A DNA stretch of 64,000 bases, from assembly GCA_963975425.1 (NCBI GenBank), contig CAXBGS010000006.1, positions 62,001 to 126,000 on the forward strand. Reading direction: 5' to 3'. The DNA is from CAXBGS01 sp963975425 (GTDB lineage Bacteria > Planctomycetota > Planctomycetia > Pirellulales > Pirellulaceae). Positions 8,107 to 16,283 of this stretch are shown piece by piece. The position numbers and the translations under genes were made by a program. Numbering within the stretch: position 1 is the first letter of the stretch; each line of letters starts with the position of its first letter. The notes below the pieces were generated by a model. It saw nothing but the letters and a program-made list of their open reading frames with translations, was not told the DNA's origin and did no database searches.

Positions 8107-11064
8107 TTACCAGTTCAGTGGCCGCAGCCAAGCGGACTTTGCATCTTCGGTTGATACGTCAAGGATACTCGCCTCGCCGAGCGTGACGGCAAGTTGTCCT
8201 TGATCCACGATTGTACCCAATCGATGTACCGAGACGTCGTGATCGTTGAGAACTTTCTGGAACTCATCCACGTTGGCGGGGGCCACTTCGACCAAAAACC
8301 GCGTGTTGGATTCGCTAAAGAGCGCTACGGAGCCCGTGATACCATCGGTGCATATCGGATCGATGTTCAGTTGCATCCCGAGGCCGCCGGCCATTGCCAT
8401 CTCGGCCGCGGCCACCGCCAACCCGCCTTCGGACAAATCATGACAGGATCGGATCAAACGTTCGTTGATCGCTTGGTGAATCGCAGCAAAGGTGCGTTTC
8501 GCGATGTCCGCATCAACCGTCGGAACTTGCCCACCGCTCAGCTCGTTGACCAAGGCGAAATGGGATCCGCCAAGCTCGTCTTTCGTCGATCCGACCAGCA
8601 GCACAATGTTGCCGGCCTTCTTGGCATCCATGGTGACCGCATTGGCAACGTCTTCGATTTGTCCTATCGCGCTGATCAGCAAGCTTGGCGGAATCGAAAT
8701 GGTCTGCTTTTGTCCGCTGTCGTCGGTATAGCTAAATTCGTTGTTCAGACTGTCTTTGCCGCTGACAAAGGGGGTTCCCAACGCGACAGCCAGGTCTTGG
8801 CACGCGATTGCCGCACGCACCAACGATCCCAACGTTTCCGCTCGATCGGTATAACCCCAGCAAAAATTGTCCAGAATCGCGATCTTGGCCGGATCGGCAC
8901 CCACGGCGACTGCGTTTCGCATCGCTTCGTCGATTGCCGAGGCGGCCATGTGGTACGTATCGAAATCGCCATAGTGAGGATTCATGCCGCAGGAAATGAC
9001 CAAGCCTCGTCGGCTATCCATCCGCGGGCGGACGACCGCTGCATCGCTTGGTCCGTCGCAAAGCGGGCCGACTAGTGGCTTGACCACGCTGCTGCCCTGA
9101 ACCTCATGGTCGTACTGGCGAATCACCCACTGTTTGCTGGCGACGTTATAGCTGCCCATGATCTTTAGTAGCGTATCGCGATGGTTTTCCGGTGCCTGCG
9201 ATTGCATCGTGATCGGCTCGGTTGGCGCCGGATGGTAAACGGCGTCACGAATCACCGGTGGACGACCATCGTGCAAAAACTTCATCGACAGATCGCCGAC
9301 GCTGTGCCCGTGGTAAGTCAGTTGCAAACGACCCGTTGGTGCGAATCGTCCCAACACGGCCGCCTCGACGCCTTCGCTTTCGCATAGCGTCTGCAATTCC
9401 TGAAGCGATTCTTGTGGAACCGCCAAAACCATTCGCTCTTGCGCTTCAGAGATCCAGATCTCGGTGTAGGTCAAACCGTCGTATTTCAGGGGCGCTTTCT
9501 CCAGCCATACTTCGGCGCCGACGTCTTCACCCATTTCGCCAACGGCACTCGAGAAACCACCGGCCCCGCAATCGGTAACTGCGTTGTACAGACCACGGTC
9601 GCGAGCCTGCAGCAGGACATCGAGCACCATTTTTTCGGTGATCGCATTGCCGATTTGAACCGCGCCGCCGGATAGGGACTCTGATTCGCTGGTCAATTCG
9701 GCCGAACTAAAGGTGGCCCCGTGGATGCCGTCGCGGCCGGTTCGACCGCCGATCGCAACGATCAAGTCATCCGGCATGACCTCTTTGTCTTCCATGCCGA
9801 CCGGGATCATGCCGACGTTGCCACAGTAGACCAAAGGATTGCCGAGATACCGCGGATCGAAATACACCGCGCCGTTGACGGTGGGAATACCCATGCGGTT
9901 GCCGTAGTCACGCACGCCCGACACAACCCCTTTCATCACGCGACGCGGGTGCAAAACACCGGGTGGCAATGATTCCGGCGCAGTATCCGGTGGGGCGAAG
10001 CAAAATACATCGGTATTGCAGATCGGTTTGGCGCCCATTCCAGTCCCCATTGGATCGCGAATCACACCGCCGATACCGGTATTTGCGCCGCCGTAGGGTT
10101 CCAGCGCCGACGGGTGGTTGTGCGTTTCGACCTTGAAACAAACGTGGTCTTTTTCGTCAAAGGTGACGACGCCCGCGTTGTCTTTGAAGACACTGACGCA
10201 CCAGTCGTCGTCGCCGAGCGTTTTTCGAATCGTTTGCGTTGCGGCGAAGATCGTTTCTTTCAGCATGTTGTCATACTGGCGCTCATCGGCTTCTGCGGTG
10301 CCGTCTTTTCCTGGACCGCGATAGTGAATCCGGCCGGCCAGCGTTTTGTGGCTGCAGTGCTCTGACCAGGTCTGTGCAATCGACTCCAGTTCAATGTCGG
10401 TCGGATCGCGACCGATCGACGCGAAGTGATCGCGAATCGTCTGCATTTCGACGAGTGTCAGATAAAGTTGGCCGTCACGCGAAAGTTGTTCCAGCCCGGC
10501 GTCGTCCAGGCTGCGGATCGGCACGGTGACCAGTTCAAACTCGTACGGCGATCCAACGTCCAACTGATCGATCTGCAGCGGTCCCAGCACAACCTGTTCG
10601 ATCGCGTCGTTGGAAAGGGCGCGGCGACAGATCGAATGCAGCGAGTCATCGTCGACGTCGCTGAGCCAGTATTTGCGAATCGTACGTACCGCTTCGACGT
10701 CCAGGCCCGCGTCCTTCGCGACGCCGGTGGTGCTGGCCGCAACCGGATCCATCACGCCCGGTTTGGGCATCACGTTGACCAGGGTTGCGTCTTGGCTGAC
10801 CGTGACACCGGCGGGCGGTTGGTTCAACGCATCTTGGCCGGCGATTGCGACCACGGACGTCTCGGTCACACGATCGGAAAGCAACGTTTCGGCCAGACGT
10901 TTGGCTTCCTCGAGTGCAAAGTTTCCCTGCACCAAAAAACCGCGGGCACAAGTGACCGACACTTGATCGCCGAGTCCAAGTTCGCTGATTTCCTCGGCCG
11001 TTCGAAGTGACTCGCGGTCGACCTGTCCTTCGGCCGGGTAAATGTCAATTTGCCAAAGCGGCAT
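8107..11064 (-). CDS. purL: Phosphoribosylformylglycinamidine synthase, PurL with PurS-like N-terminal domain
   Basis: A 985-residue enzyme for purine synthesis that converts FGAR, ATP and an amide nitrogen to FGAM in the cytosol. Residues 1-90 look like PurS (strand MPLWQIDIYPAEG, later helix EEAKRLAETLL), a subunit usually encoded separately. A linker domain follows, then the PurL catalytic core with the conserved WSEHCSHKTL segment near 235, VCFKVETHNHPSALEPYGG, and the paired AIR-synthase-type domains up to the C-terminus. Ordinary small PurL is about 740 residues and the large gamma-proteobacterial enzyme about 1300 with glutaminase fused. No glutaminase domain is seen here, so a separate PurQ elsewhere is expected. 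The ferredoxin gene follows on the same strand. Confidence 0.93.
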   Translation of the reverse strand: MPLWQIDIYPAEGQVDRESLRTAEEISELGLGDQVSVTCARGFLVQGNFALEEAKRLAETLLSDRVTETSVVAIAGQDALNQPPAGVTVSQDATLVNVMPKPGVMDPVAASTTGVAKDAGLDVEAVRTIRKYWLSDVDDDSLHSICRRALSNDAIEQVVLGPLQIDQLDVGSPYEFELVTVPIRSLDDAGLEQLSRDGQLYLTLVEMQTIRDHFASIGRDPTDIELESIAQTWSEHCSHKTLAGRIHYRGPGKDGTAEADERQYDNMLKETIFAATQTIRKTLGDDDWCVSVFKDNAGVVTFDEKDHVCFKVETHNHPSALEPYGGANTGIGGVIRDPMGTGMGAKPICNTDVFCFAPPDTAPESLPPGVLHPRRVMKGVVSGVRDYGNRMGIPTVNGAVYFDPRYLGNPLVYCGNVGMIPVGMEDKEVMPDDLIVAIGGRTGRDGIHGATFSSAELTSESESLSGGAVQIGNAITEKMVLDVLLQARDRGLYNAVTDCGAGGFSSAVGEMGEDVGAEVWLEKAPLKYDGLTYTEIWISEAQERMVLAVPQESLQELQTLCESEGVEAAVLGRFAPTGRLQLTYHGHSVGDLSMKFLHDGRPPVIRDAVYHPAPTEPITMQSQAPENHRDTLLKIMGSYNVASKQWVIRQYDHEVQGSSVVKPLVGPLCDGPSDAAVVRPRMDSRRGLVISCGMNPHYGDFDTYHMAASAIDEAMRNAVAVGADPAKIAILDNFCWGYTDRAETLGSLVRAAIACQDLAVALGTPFVSGKDSLNNEFSYTDDSGQKQTISIPPSLLISAIGQIEDVANAVTMDAKKAGNIVLLVGSTKDELGGSHFALVNELSGGQVPTVDADIAKRTFAAIHQAINERLIRSCHDLSEGGLAVAAAEMAMAGGLGMQLNIDPICTDGITGSVALFSESNTRFLVEVAPANVDEFQKVLNDHDVSVHRLGTIVDQGQLAVTLGEASILDVSTEDAKSAWLRPLNW

Positions 11065-11161
11065 GATGCAATCTCAAAGAGTAAATGGAATGAATTGCCG
11101 GTTGCCCGTCTTTTGTGGAGTCGTTCTTTTCTTGCCTGCGTCGCCGATTGCGCGGATCACG

Positions 11162-12022
11162 CTACGTTTCGATTGACGCGCTATCTCGAGCGGATTTCGC
11201 GTCGGTCAACCATCGAAACAAAGCCTCGTCATCGGATCGCTGAACAAGCTCGCTTAAGTGCGTCAACGAATCACTGATGGCGGACAGCTCTTTTCCGATC
11301 GCGTCTCGGTTCGCGCTGCAGATCGCCGTCCACATTGCTGGATCGCCCGCGGCAACGCGTGTGATGTCTCGCCATCCCGATCCGACCAGTTCTCGGGATT
11401 CGGAATCCGATCGCAGGGCCACCAGGCAGGACATCAAGTGTGGCACATGGCTAACGGCTGCCAAGTGGGTGTCGTGTTCTTGGGGAGTCATGTGGATCGT
11501 TTCGCCACCCGTCGCTTGCCAAAACGTTTCTGCCCGGACCAGCATCAGCGGGTCGGTCACATTTCCGGGTGTGATGATGATCAGCTTGTTGTCAAACAAA
11601 CCCGCGTTGGCGTGCTGTAACCCTGTTTTCTCACTTCCCGCGATCGGATGTGCCGCGACGAATTTCCGCGAAGCAAGATGATGTGTTTCGATTTCCGCGA
11701 CGATACCGGCTTTTGTGCTGCCGACGTCCGTAATCAAGCAATCTGGTCCCGTGCATTCGGCAATGTCACAGACTAGGTTGGCGATATGATTGACCGGGGC
11801 GCCGACGACCACGGCGTCACAGTCTTGTGTGGTTTCTTGTATCGATAAGAATGCGGCGTCAAAAATTTCGCTGGCCATCGCGGCCTCTTGCTTTGCCTCG
11901 CTGCGAGCGAACGCAACGATCTCGATCTCTGGGAATGTCCGCCGCAGCGAAAGCGCCACACTGCCACCGAGCAGTCCGGCGCCCACGATGGCGACGCGTC
12001 TTGGAAAGCTTTCTTGCGACAT
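11162..12022 (-). CDS. tyrA: Prephenate/arogenate dehydrogenase
   Basis: A 286-residue NAD(P)-dependent enzyme of tyrosine synthesis that oxidatively decarboxylates prephenate or arogenate. The Rossmann motif VAIVGAGLLGGSVALSL sits at about 9-25. Other family patches are DVGSTKAGIV, FVAAHPIAGSEKTGLQHA (containing the HPIAGSE signature with the catalytic His) and EEHDTHLAAVSHVPHL-like MTPQEHDTHLAAVSHVPHL. Length fits a stand-alone TyrA without ACT or chorismate-mutase domains. A monofunctional AroH-type chorismate mutase is encoded 45 kb away in this window. Substrate preference between prephenate and arogenate cannot be read from sequence. The gene is about 100 bp downstream of no partner and seems independent; its upstream gap holds a 17-bp tandem repeat. 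Confidence 0.9.
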   Translation of the reverse strand: MSQESFPRRVAIVGAGLLGGSVALSLRRTFPEIEIVAFARSEAKQEAAMASEIFDAAFLSIQETTQDCDAVVVGAPVNHIANLVCDIAECTGPDCLITDVGSTKAGIVAEIETHHLASRKFVAAHPIAGSEKTGLQHANAGLFDNKLIIITPGNVTDPLMLVRAETFWQATGGETIHMTPQEHDTHLAAVSHVPHLMSCLVALRSDSESRELVGSGWRDITRVAAGDPAMWTAICSANRDAIGKELSAISDSLTHLSELVQRSDDEALFRWLTDAKSARDSASIET

Positions 12023-12059
12023 GGATTGATTCCGGTGCGGTACTTCTCGTCATGGTCAG

Positions 12060-12127
12060 ACAACGTGTTCTGTCAAACAACGCGTTCTGTCAAACAACGC
12101 GTTCTGTCAAACAGTGCGTTTCGTCGC
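12060..12127. repeat. 17-bp tandem repeat, four units, in the tyrA-ribBA gap
   Basis: Units of the form ACAACGCGTTCTGTCAA start at 12060, 12077, 12094 and 12111. Units 2 and 3 are identical and the last one is diverged. The 286-bp gap between tyrA and ribBA (12023-12308) holds this array and no credible gene. The core AACGCGTTCTG recurs in the repeat near 48.9 kb. Confidence 0.85.
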
Positions 12128-12308
12128 GTTTCGTCAAACGGCGGACTTCGCCGCATCGCAGATTTCGTCGAACCGTTGGATTGCTCTTTTTATCCGACAA
12201 AAGGTTCCGCGTTCCATCGATTTCGACTCGTCATCAACACCAATGCCGGTGTGAATCGGAACGCGGTTGCGGCGAACCGGCGCCGTTTTGTCTCGTTGGT
12301 GTTTGCGA

Positions 12309-13535
12309 TTAAGACTTGGGCAGTTGGTGTCCCATCTTTTCTCGCTTGGTGTCCAAATACTTTTGATTATGCTCATTGACCGGCGGAACGATCGGGACTT
12401 GGTCGACCACTCGCAAATCAAAGCCTCGCAGGTTGAACGCTTCGGTCTTCTTGGGATTGTTTGTCAGCAAACGAATTTCCTTCAGTCCCAGATCCTTAAG
12501 GATTTGCAGCCCGATCCCGTAGTCTCGCATGTCGGCTTTGAACCCGAGTGCATGGTTCGCTTCGACCGTGTCCAGCCCGTTATCCTGCAGTGCATAAGCA
12601 CGAATCTTTTGCGCAAGACCGATGCCGCGACCTTCTTGAGGCAAATAGACCAATGCGCCTCGTCCCTCTTGGCTGATCATGTTCAAGGCCATGTGCAGTT
12701 GGTCACCACAGTCGCAGCGCAGTGACGAGATCAGGTCGCCGGTAAAGCAACTGCTGTGCATCCGCACCAGCGGTGCCACTTGGTTGGCGGATTCTGGTGA
12801 CGCCCCCATGTCGCCATAGACGATTGCGATGGGTTGTTGCGCCTCGTATTCGACTTGATAGACGATGATGCGAAAGTCGCCGTACTTGGTGGGCAGTTCG
12901 GCTTCGGCGGCGCGAGTGATCAATTTTTCACTGACGCGGCGATGGGCGATCAACTGCTCGATGCTGATGATCTTGAGGTTATGTTTGTTGGCGATTTCGA
13001 CCAGCGTGTCTCGAGTCGCACGGTCGCCGGTTTCGTCGAGCACTTCGCAAAGCGCCCCCGCCGGATGCAGACCGGCCATCCGTGGTAAGTCGACGGCGGC
13101 TTCGGTGTGCCCGGCACGACGGAGCACCCCGCCCTGCTTTGCCAGCAGCGGAAAAACGTGGCCCGGCCGCACGAAATCATCCACCCTGCAATCTTCGCTG
13201 GCTAAACGCCGAATTGTCTCGCTGCGTTCGATCGCGGTGATGCCCGTTTTGGCGCTCGCGATATCGATCGGTGTCAGGAACGCGGTCTGCAGCGGAGCGT
13301 TGTTCTGCGCGGCGACGGGCGACAGTTCTAAACGCTTGGCGACCTCCGGCAGAATCGAAACGCACAGTTGCCCCCGCCCGGACAGCATGAAATTAACCGT
13401 CTCGGGAGTTGCCTTTTCAGCCGCGCAGATAAAATCCCCTTCGTTCTCTCGGTCTTCCGCATCGATCACGATGACGACCTCGCCGCGTGCGATCGCCTCG
13501 ACCGCTTCGGGTATCGAATTCAGTTCGATCGGCAT
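12309..13535 (-). CDS. ribBA: Bifunctional 3,4-dihydroxy-2-butanone-4-phosphate synthase / GTP cyclohydrolase II
   Basis: A 408-residue bifunctional enzyme supplying both precursors of riboflavin. The N-terminal RibB domain (1 to about 200) has the acidic DAEDRENEGDFICAAE signature that binds ribulose 5-phosphate and metal, and GHVFPLLAKQGGVLRRAGHTEAA. The C-terminal RibA domain (about 210-400) has the zinc-binding HSSCFTGDLISSLRCDCGDQ segment, the GTP-binding YLPQEGRGIGL and LLTNNPKK near the end. The length is normal for RibBA and no key residue appears lost. No other rib gene is in the window. A TATAAT box lies about 55 bp upstream. I looked for FMN-riboswitch conserved blocks upstream and did not see them. 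Confidence 0.95.
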   Translation of the reverse strand: MPIELNSIPEAVEAIARGEVVIVIDAEDRENEGDFICAAEKATPETVNFMLSGRGQLCVSILPEVAKRLELSPVAAQNNAPLQTAFLTPIDIASAKTGITAIERSETIRRLASEDCRVDDFVRPGHVFPLLAKQGGVLRRAGHTEAAVDLPRMAGLHPAGALCEVLDETGDRATRDTLVEIANKHNLKIISIEQLIAHRRVSEKLITRAAEAELPTKYGDFRIIVYQVEYEAQQPIAIVYGDMGASPESANQVAPLVRMHSSCFTGDLISSLRCDCGDQLHMALNMISQEGRGALVYLPQEGRGIGLAQKIRAYALQDNGLDTVEANHALGFKADMRDYGIGLQILKDLGLKEIRLLTNNPKKTEAFNLRGFDLRVVDQVPIVPPVNEHNQKYLDTKREKMGHQLPKS

Positions 13536-13590
13536 GATTTCCTGCAGGGGGGATAACGAGAGGTGAAAGGCCTAAACTTGATCAGGCGTT

Positions 13591-13596
13591 ATTATA
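13591..13596 (-). promoter_or_regulatory. Possible -10 box of ribBA
   Basis: A perfect TATAAT on the minus strand about 55 bp upstream of the ribBA ATG. The -35 position 17 bp away has no good TTGACA match, so the assignment is tentative. Confidence 0.3.
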
Positions 13597-13712
13597 GGGT
13601 GCAGGCGGTTTCCTCCCACCGCCCCGATTCCTGTCTGTTTCGATTTTGCCCGGCTGTCCAATTGCCGACCCCAATTCGATCCAAGTAGCAGATCACCCCA
13701 AGGACGCATCTG

Positions 13713-14672
13713 ATGCTTTCGAAGCACAATTCATGGTTCCAATCGCTCTTGGTCCCGCCAACTTGGGGCCTGCCGTTCCTGAGCCCGCCGTCTTGGGGCG
13801 TGGCTATTTGTGCGATAAGTCTGATTGTTGGGCCGCTGTGGCATGAATACGCCGCGGCCGATTTCCAGATCATCAAAGACCAGCGTTACGGGAACGCTGG
13901 CGACACGTCGGGACTATGCGACGTGTATCTGCCGGCCGATCAAACGCGGCAGCCGTTTCCCGTCGTGTTGGTCGTTCACGGCGGTGGGTGGGTTAGCGGC
14001 GATAAGTGGACGATCGCGGGATACGCTCGCGAGCTGGCCGATAGCGGTTTTGCCGCGATTGCGATTAACTATCGATTGGCTCCGCAGCACAAGTTTCCTA
14101 AGCAGGTCGATGATGTTCGCCAAGCGATGATATGGACTCGCGAAAACGCCGGGCGGTTCTCGCTGGACGTCGATCGTTTGGGGCTATTTGGCTATTCCGC
14201 CGGAGGGCACCTCGTTGCGCTGATCGCATCGCTGGCCGATGAGCCGATTGCAACGCAGGCCTCGGCCAGTGACTGGACGGCTCAGGACACGCGCTGGACC
14301 AAGCTGCCTGACATTTCGGCCGTGTGTGCGGGCGGACCTCCTTGCGACTTTCGTACGATTCCCGCGAATAACACAACGTTGGCATATTTCTTAGGCGGCT
14401 CGCGGTCCGCAAAACCGGAGGTCTACGACGCAGCCTCTCCGCTGACCCACGTGTCGGCCGGTGACCCGGTGACTCAGATCATTCATGGGGAAAACGACAT
14501 CATCGTTCCGATCACCAGCAGCCGTACGTTTCACCAGGCTCAAAAACAACGGGGCGTCGATAGTCGAATGAAGACGTTGCCCAAGCAAGGACACATGGTC
14601 ACGTTCATGAATCCCGAAACGAGCGAGACCATGGTTGATTTCTTTCGCCAGGTCTTGGTCGATCGCCCGTGA
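13713..14672 (+). CDS. Exported alpha/beta-hydrolase, BD-FAE/carboxylesterase-like
   Basis: A 319-residue serine hydrolase. Residues 1-50 include a hydrophobic stretch (GVAICAISLIVGPLW) ending near an AAAD site, suggesting an export signal or anchor. The oxyanion motif HGGGW is at 89-93, the nucleophile elbow GYSAGG has Ser162, and a plausible acid and base are in ENDIIVPI and KQGHMV near the C-terminus. Such BD-FAE-type esterases remove acetyl or feruloyl groups from plant or algal polysaccharides or act on small esters. Planctomycetes carry many copies. It stands alone between ribBA and the DUF1552 gene. The natural substrate is unknown. Confidence 0.85.
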   Translation: MLSKHNSWFQSLLVPPTWGLPFLSPPSWGVAICAISLIVGPLWHEYAAADFQIIKDQRYGNAGDTSGLCDVYLPADQTRQPFPVVLVVHGGGWVSGDKWTIAGYARELADSGFAAIAINYRLAPQHKFPKQVDDVRQAMIWTRENAGRFSLDVDRLGLFGYSAGGHLVALIASLADEPIATQASASDWTAQDTRWTKLPDISAVCAGGPPCDFRTIPANNTTLAYFLGGSRSAKPEVYDAASPLTHVSAGDPVTQIIHGENDIIVPITSSRTFHQAQKQRGVDSRMKTLPKQGHMVTFMNPETSETMVDFFRQVLVDRP

Positions 14673-14995
14673 ATGGTGGGTTTTCACGCATCGGGTAACT
14701 GACTGCGGGCAACCGTTAGATCGCAAATTTAACCCGATGCTGCGCACCGGCCGCTTGTGCGATTCGGTTGGTTGAAAATACTGACGGGTGTTCGAGCATG
14801 ACATCCAGGCGTTGACGACGCGACCGTGTTTTGCGGCGTTCTGTTCGAATCCGCTAACATCGAATCCGCTTCGCTTCGGCGGCCAGTTTCGGCTATCATG
14901 GCATGTCCGCCAGCAATCCGTTCCCTCCGTCCTGGCGCCCACCCCACAAGACTTTCTGTCTTGCCGTTGATGCTTCCGATTTCGAGGTTGTCCGT

Positions 14996-16282
14996 TTGAA
15001 CATTCACTTTGATGGTCGTCGCGGTCTGCTAAAGTCCGCCGGGCTGTCGTTGACCCTGCCGATGTTGGAATCGACATCTCGTTTGGCCCCGACAACCGCC
15101 CGGGCGTCCGAATCACCCAAGAGCGACGTTGCTGGTGCAAAAGCCAAGCGGCTCGTTTGCATCGGTTCCAATTTGGGGTTGTATCGCAAAGCGTTCTACC
15201 CAGAGTCCACTGGTAAGGATTACCAGGCGTCGACGCTGTTGAAGGTGATTGACCATCACCGAGACGATTACACGGTCTTTTCTAAGTTCGATCATCGCGC
15301 CGGCAACGGGCATAAGAATTGGGATAACTACTTGTGCGGTTCGCGGATCGGCGACGTCACGCTTGATCAGATGGCCGCAGAAAAGATTGGACGCGCGACC
15401 CGCTTTGATTCGCTGCAATTGTGTGCAGGTGATATCCCTCGGCAACGAATGGTGTTCACGCGATCGGGTGTGCCCTTGCCGATGGTCAATCGCCCCAGCG
15501 TGCTGTACGACCAATTGTTTGCCGGCGGCCAGGATCGTGAACGCAGTGAGTACTTGCTGCGCAGCGGTCGCAGTGCGCTGGACATGGCTCGCGGAGACGC
15601 GAAACGGTTGCAGCAACAAGTCAGTAAGTCCGACCAGCAAAAACTATCGGAGTATTTCACGGCACTCCGCGAGCTGGAAGTGCGAATGGGACGGCAGATG
15701 CAATTCCTAAGCGACGACGCGGTGGAAGTTGATTATGAATTGCCGCCGTATGATCCCGTCGCGCCCACGTTGATGCTGGAGTGCGAACAGATCATGTTCG
15801 ACTTGATTGCGCTGGCGCTGCAAACCGATTCGGCACGCGTTGCCACGTTGTTCATCGCTGGTCTGGGCCAAGTTTTTACCTTAGACGGCGAGACGCTTCG
15901 TGCCGGCTATCATGCCCTGTCGCACCATGGCAATGACCCCGATTTGATCCGAGACTTGATTCGGGTCGAGACGGAACACATGAAGTGTCTCGACCGATTT
16001 TTGACACAGCTCAAAGAGAAAACGGATGCAAATGGACAGCCCCTGCTGGATACCACCATTGTGATGTTTGGGACGGGCATGGGTGACGCTAGCCGACATT
16101 CCAATCGAGACTTGCCGACGTTGGTGGCCGGAGGCGGGTTTCGCCACGGGAGCCACATCGCAGGTGACTTGGATGCGGACTCATCACTGCTTGGCGATGT
16201 CTTCCTTTCAATCCTTCGGCAACTTGGCATTCAAGCCGATGCGTTTTCCAGTGCAAGGCATGGCATTGATGATTGGGCTTAG
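14996..16282 (+). CDS. DUF1552 family protein
   Basis: A 428-residue protein of the DUF1552 family, which is abundant in planctomycetes and of unknown biochemistry. I chose a TTG start at 14996 because it puts the family's Arg-Arg motif (DGRRGLLKSAGLSLTLPMLE), which resembles a Tat-type export signal, at the very N-terminus. An ATG at 14903 would add 31 residues without signal character. Conserved-looking patches include VCIGSNLGLYRKAFYP, FDHRAGNGHKNWDNYLCG and FGTGMGDASRHSNRDLPTLVAGGG, which contains His and Asp residues that might bind a metal. The next gene is a DUF1592 protein starting 1 bp after this stop; the two families usually travel together, normally with the DUF1592 gene first. 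A joint extracytoplasmic role is inferred. Confidence 0.8.
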   Translation: MNIHFDGRRGLLKSAGLSLTLPMLESTSRLAPTTARASESPKSDVAGAKAKRLVCIGSNLGLYRKAFYPESTGKDYQASTLLKVIDHHRDDYTVFSKFDHRAGNGHKNWDNYLCGSRIGDVTLDQMAAEKIGRATRFDSLQLCAGDIPRQRMVFTRSGVPLPMVNRPSVLYDQLFAGGQDRERSEYLLRSGRSALDMARGDAKRLQQQVSKSDQQKLSEYFTALRELEVRMGRQMQFLSDDAVEVDYELPPYDPVAPTLMLECEQIMFDLIALALQTDSARVATLFIAGLGQVFTLDGETLRAGYHALSHHGNDPDLIRDLIRVETEHMKCLDRFLTQLKEKTDANGQPLLDTTIVMFGTGMGDASRHSNRDLPTLVAGGGFRHGSHIAGDLDADSSLLGDVFLSILRQLGIQADAFSSARHGIDDWA

Positions 16283-16283
16283 C

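Noticed and set aside
12060..12127. Possible CRISPR array
   Set aside because: Units of 17 bp are directly adjacent without spacers, and no cas gene is present; it is a simple tandem repeat.
13536..13712. FMN riboswitch upstream of ribBA
   Set aside because: The conserved sequence blocks of the FMN element are not found in the upstream 180 bp.
14839..14880. GTTCGAATCC resembling a tRNA T-arm
   Set aside because: No cloverleaf can be drawn around it; the motif is repeated nearby as part of a simple duplication.
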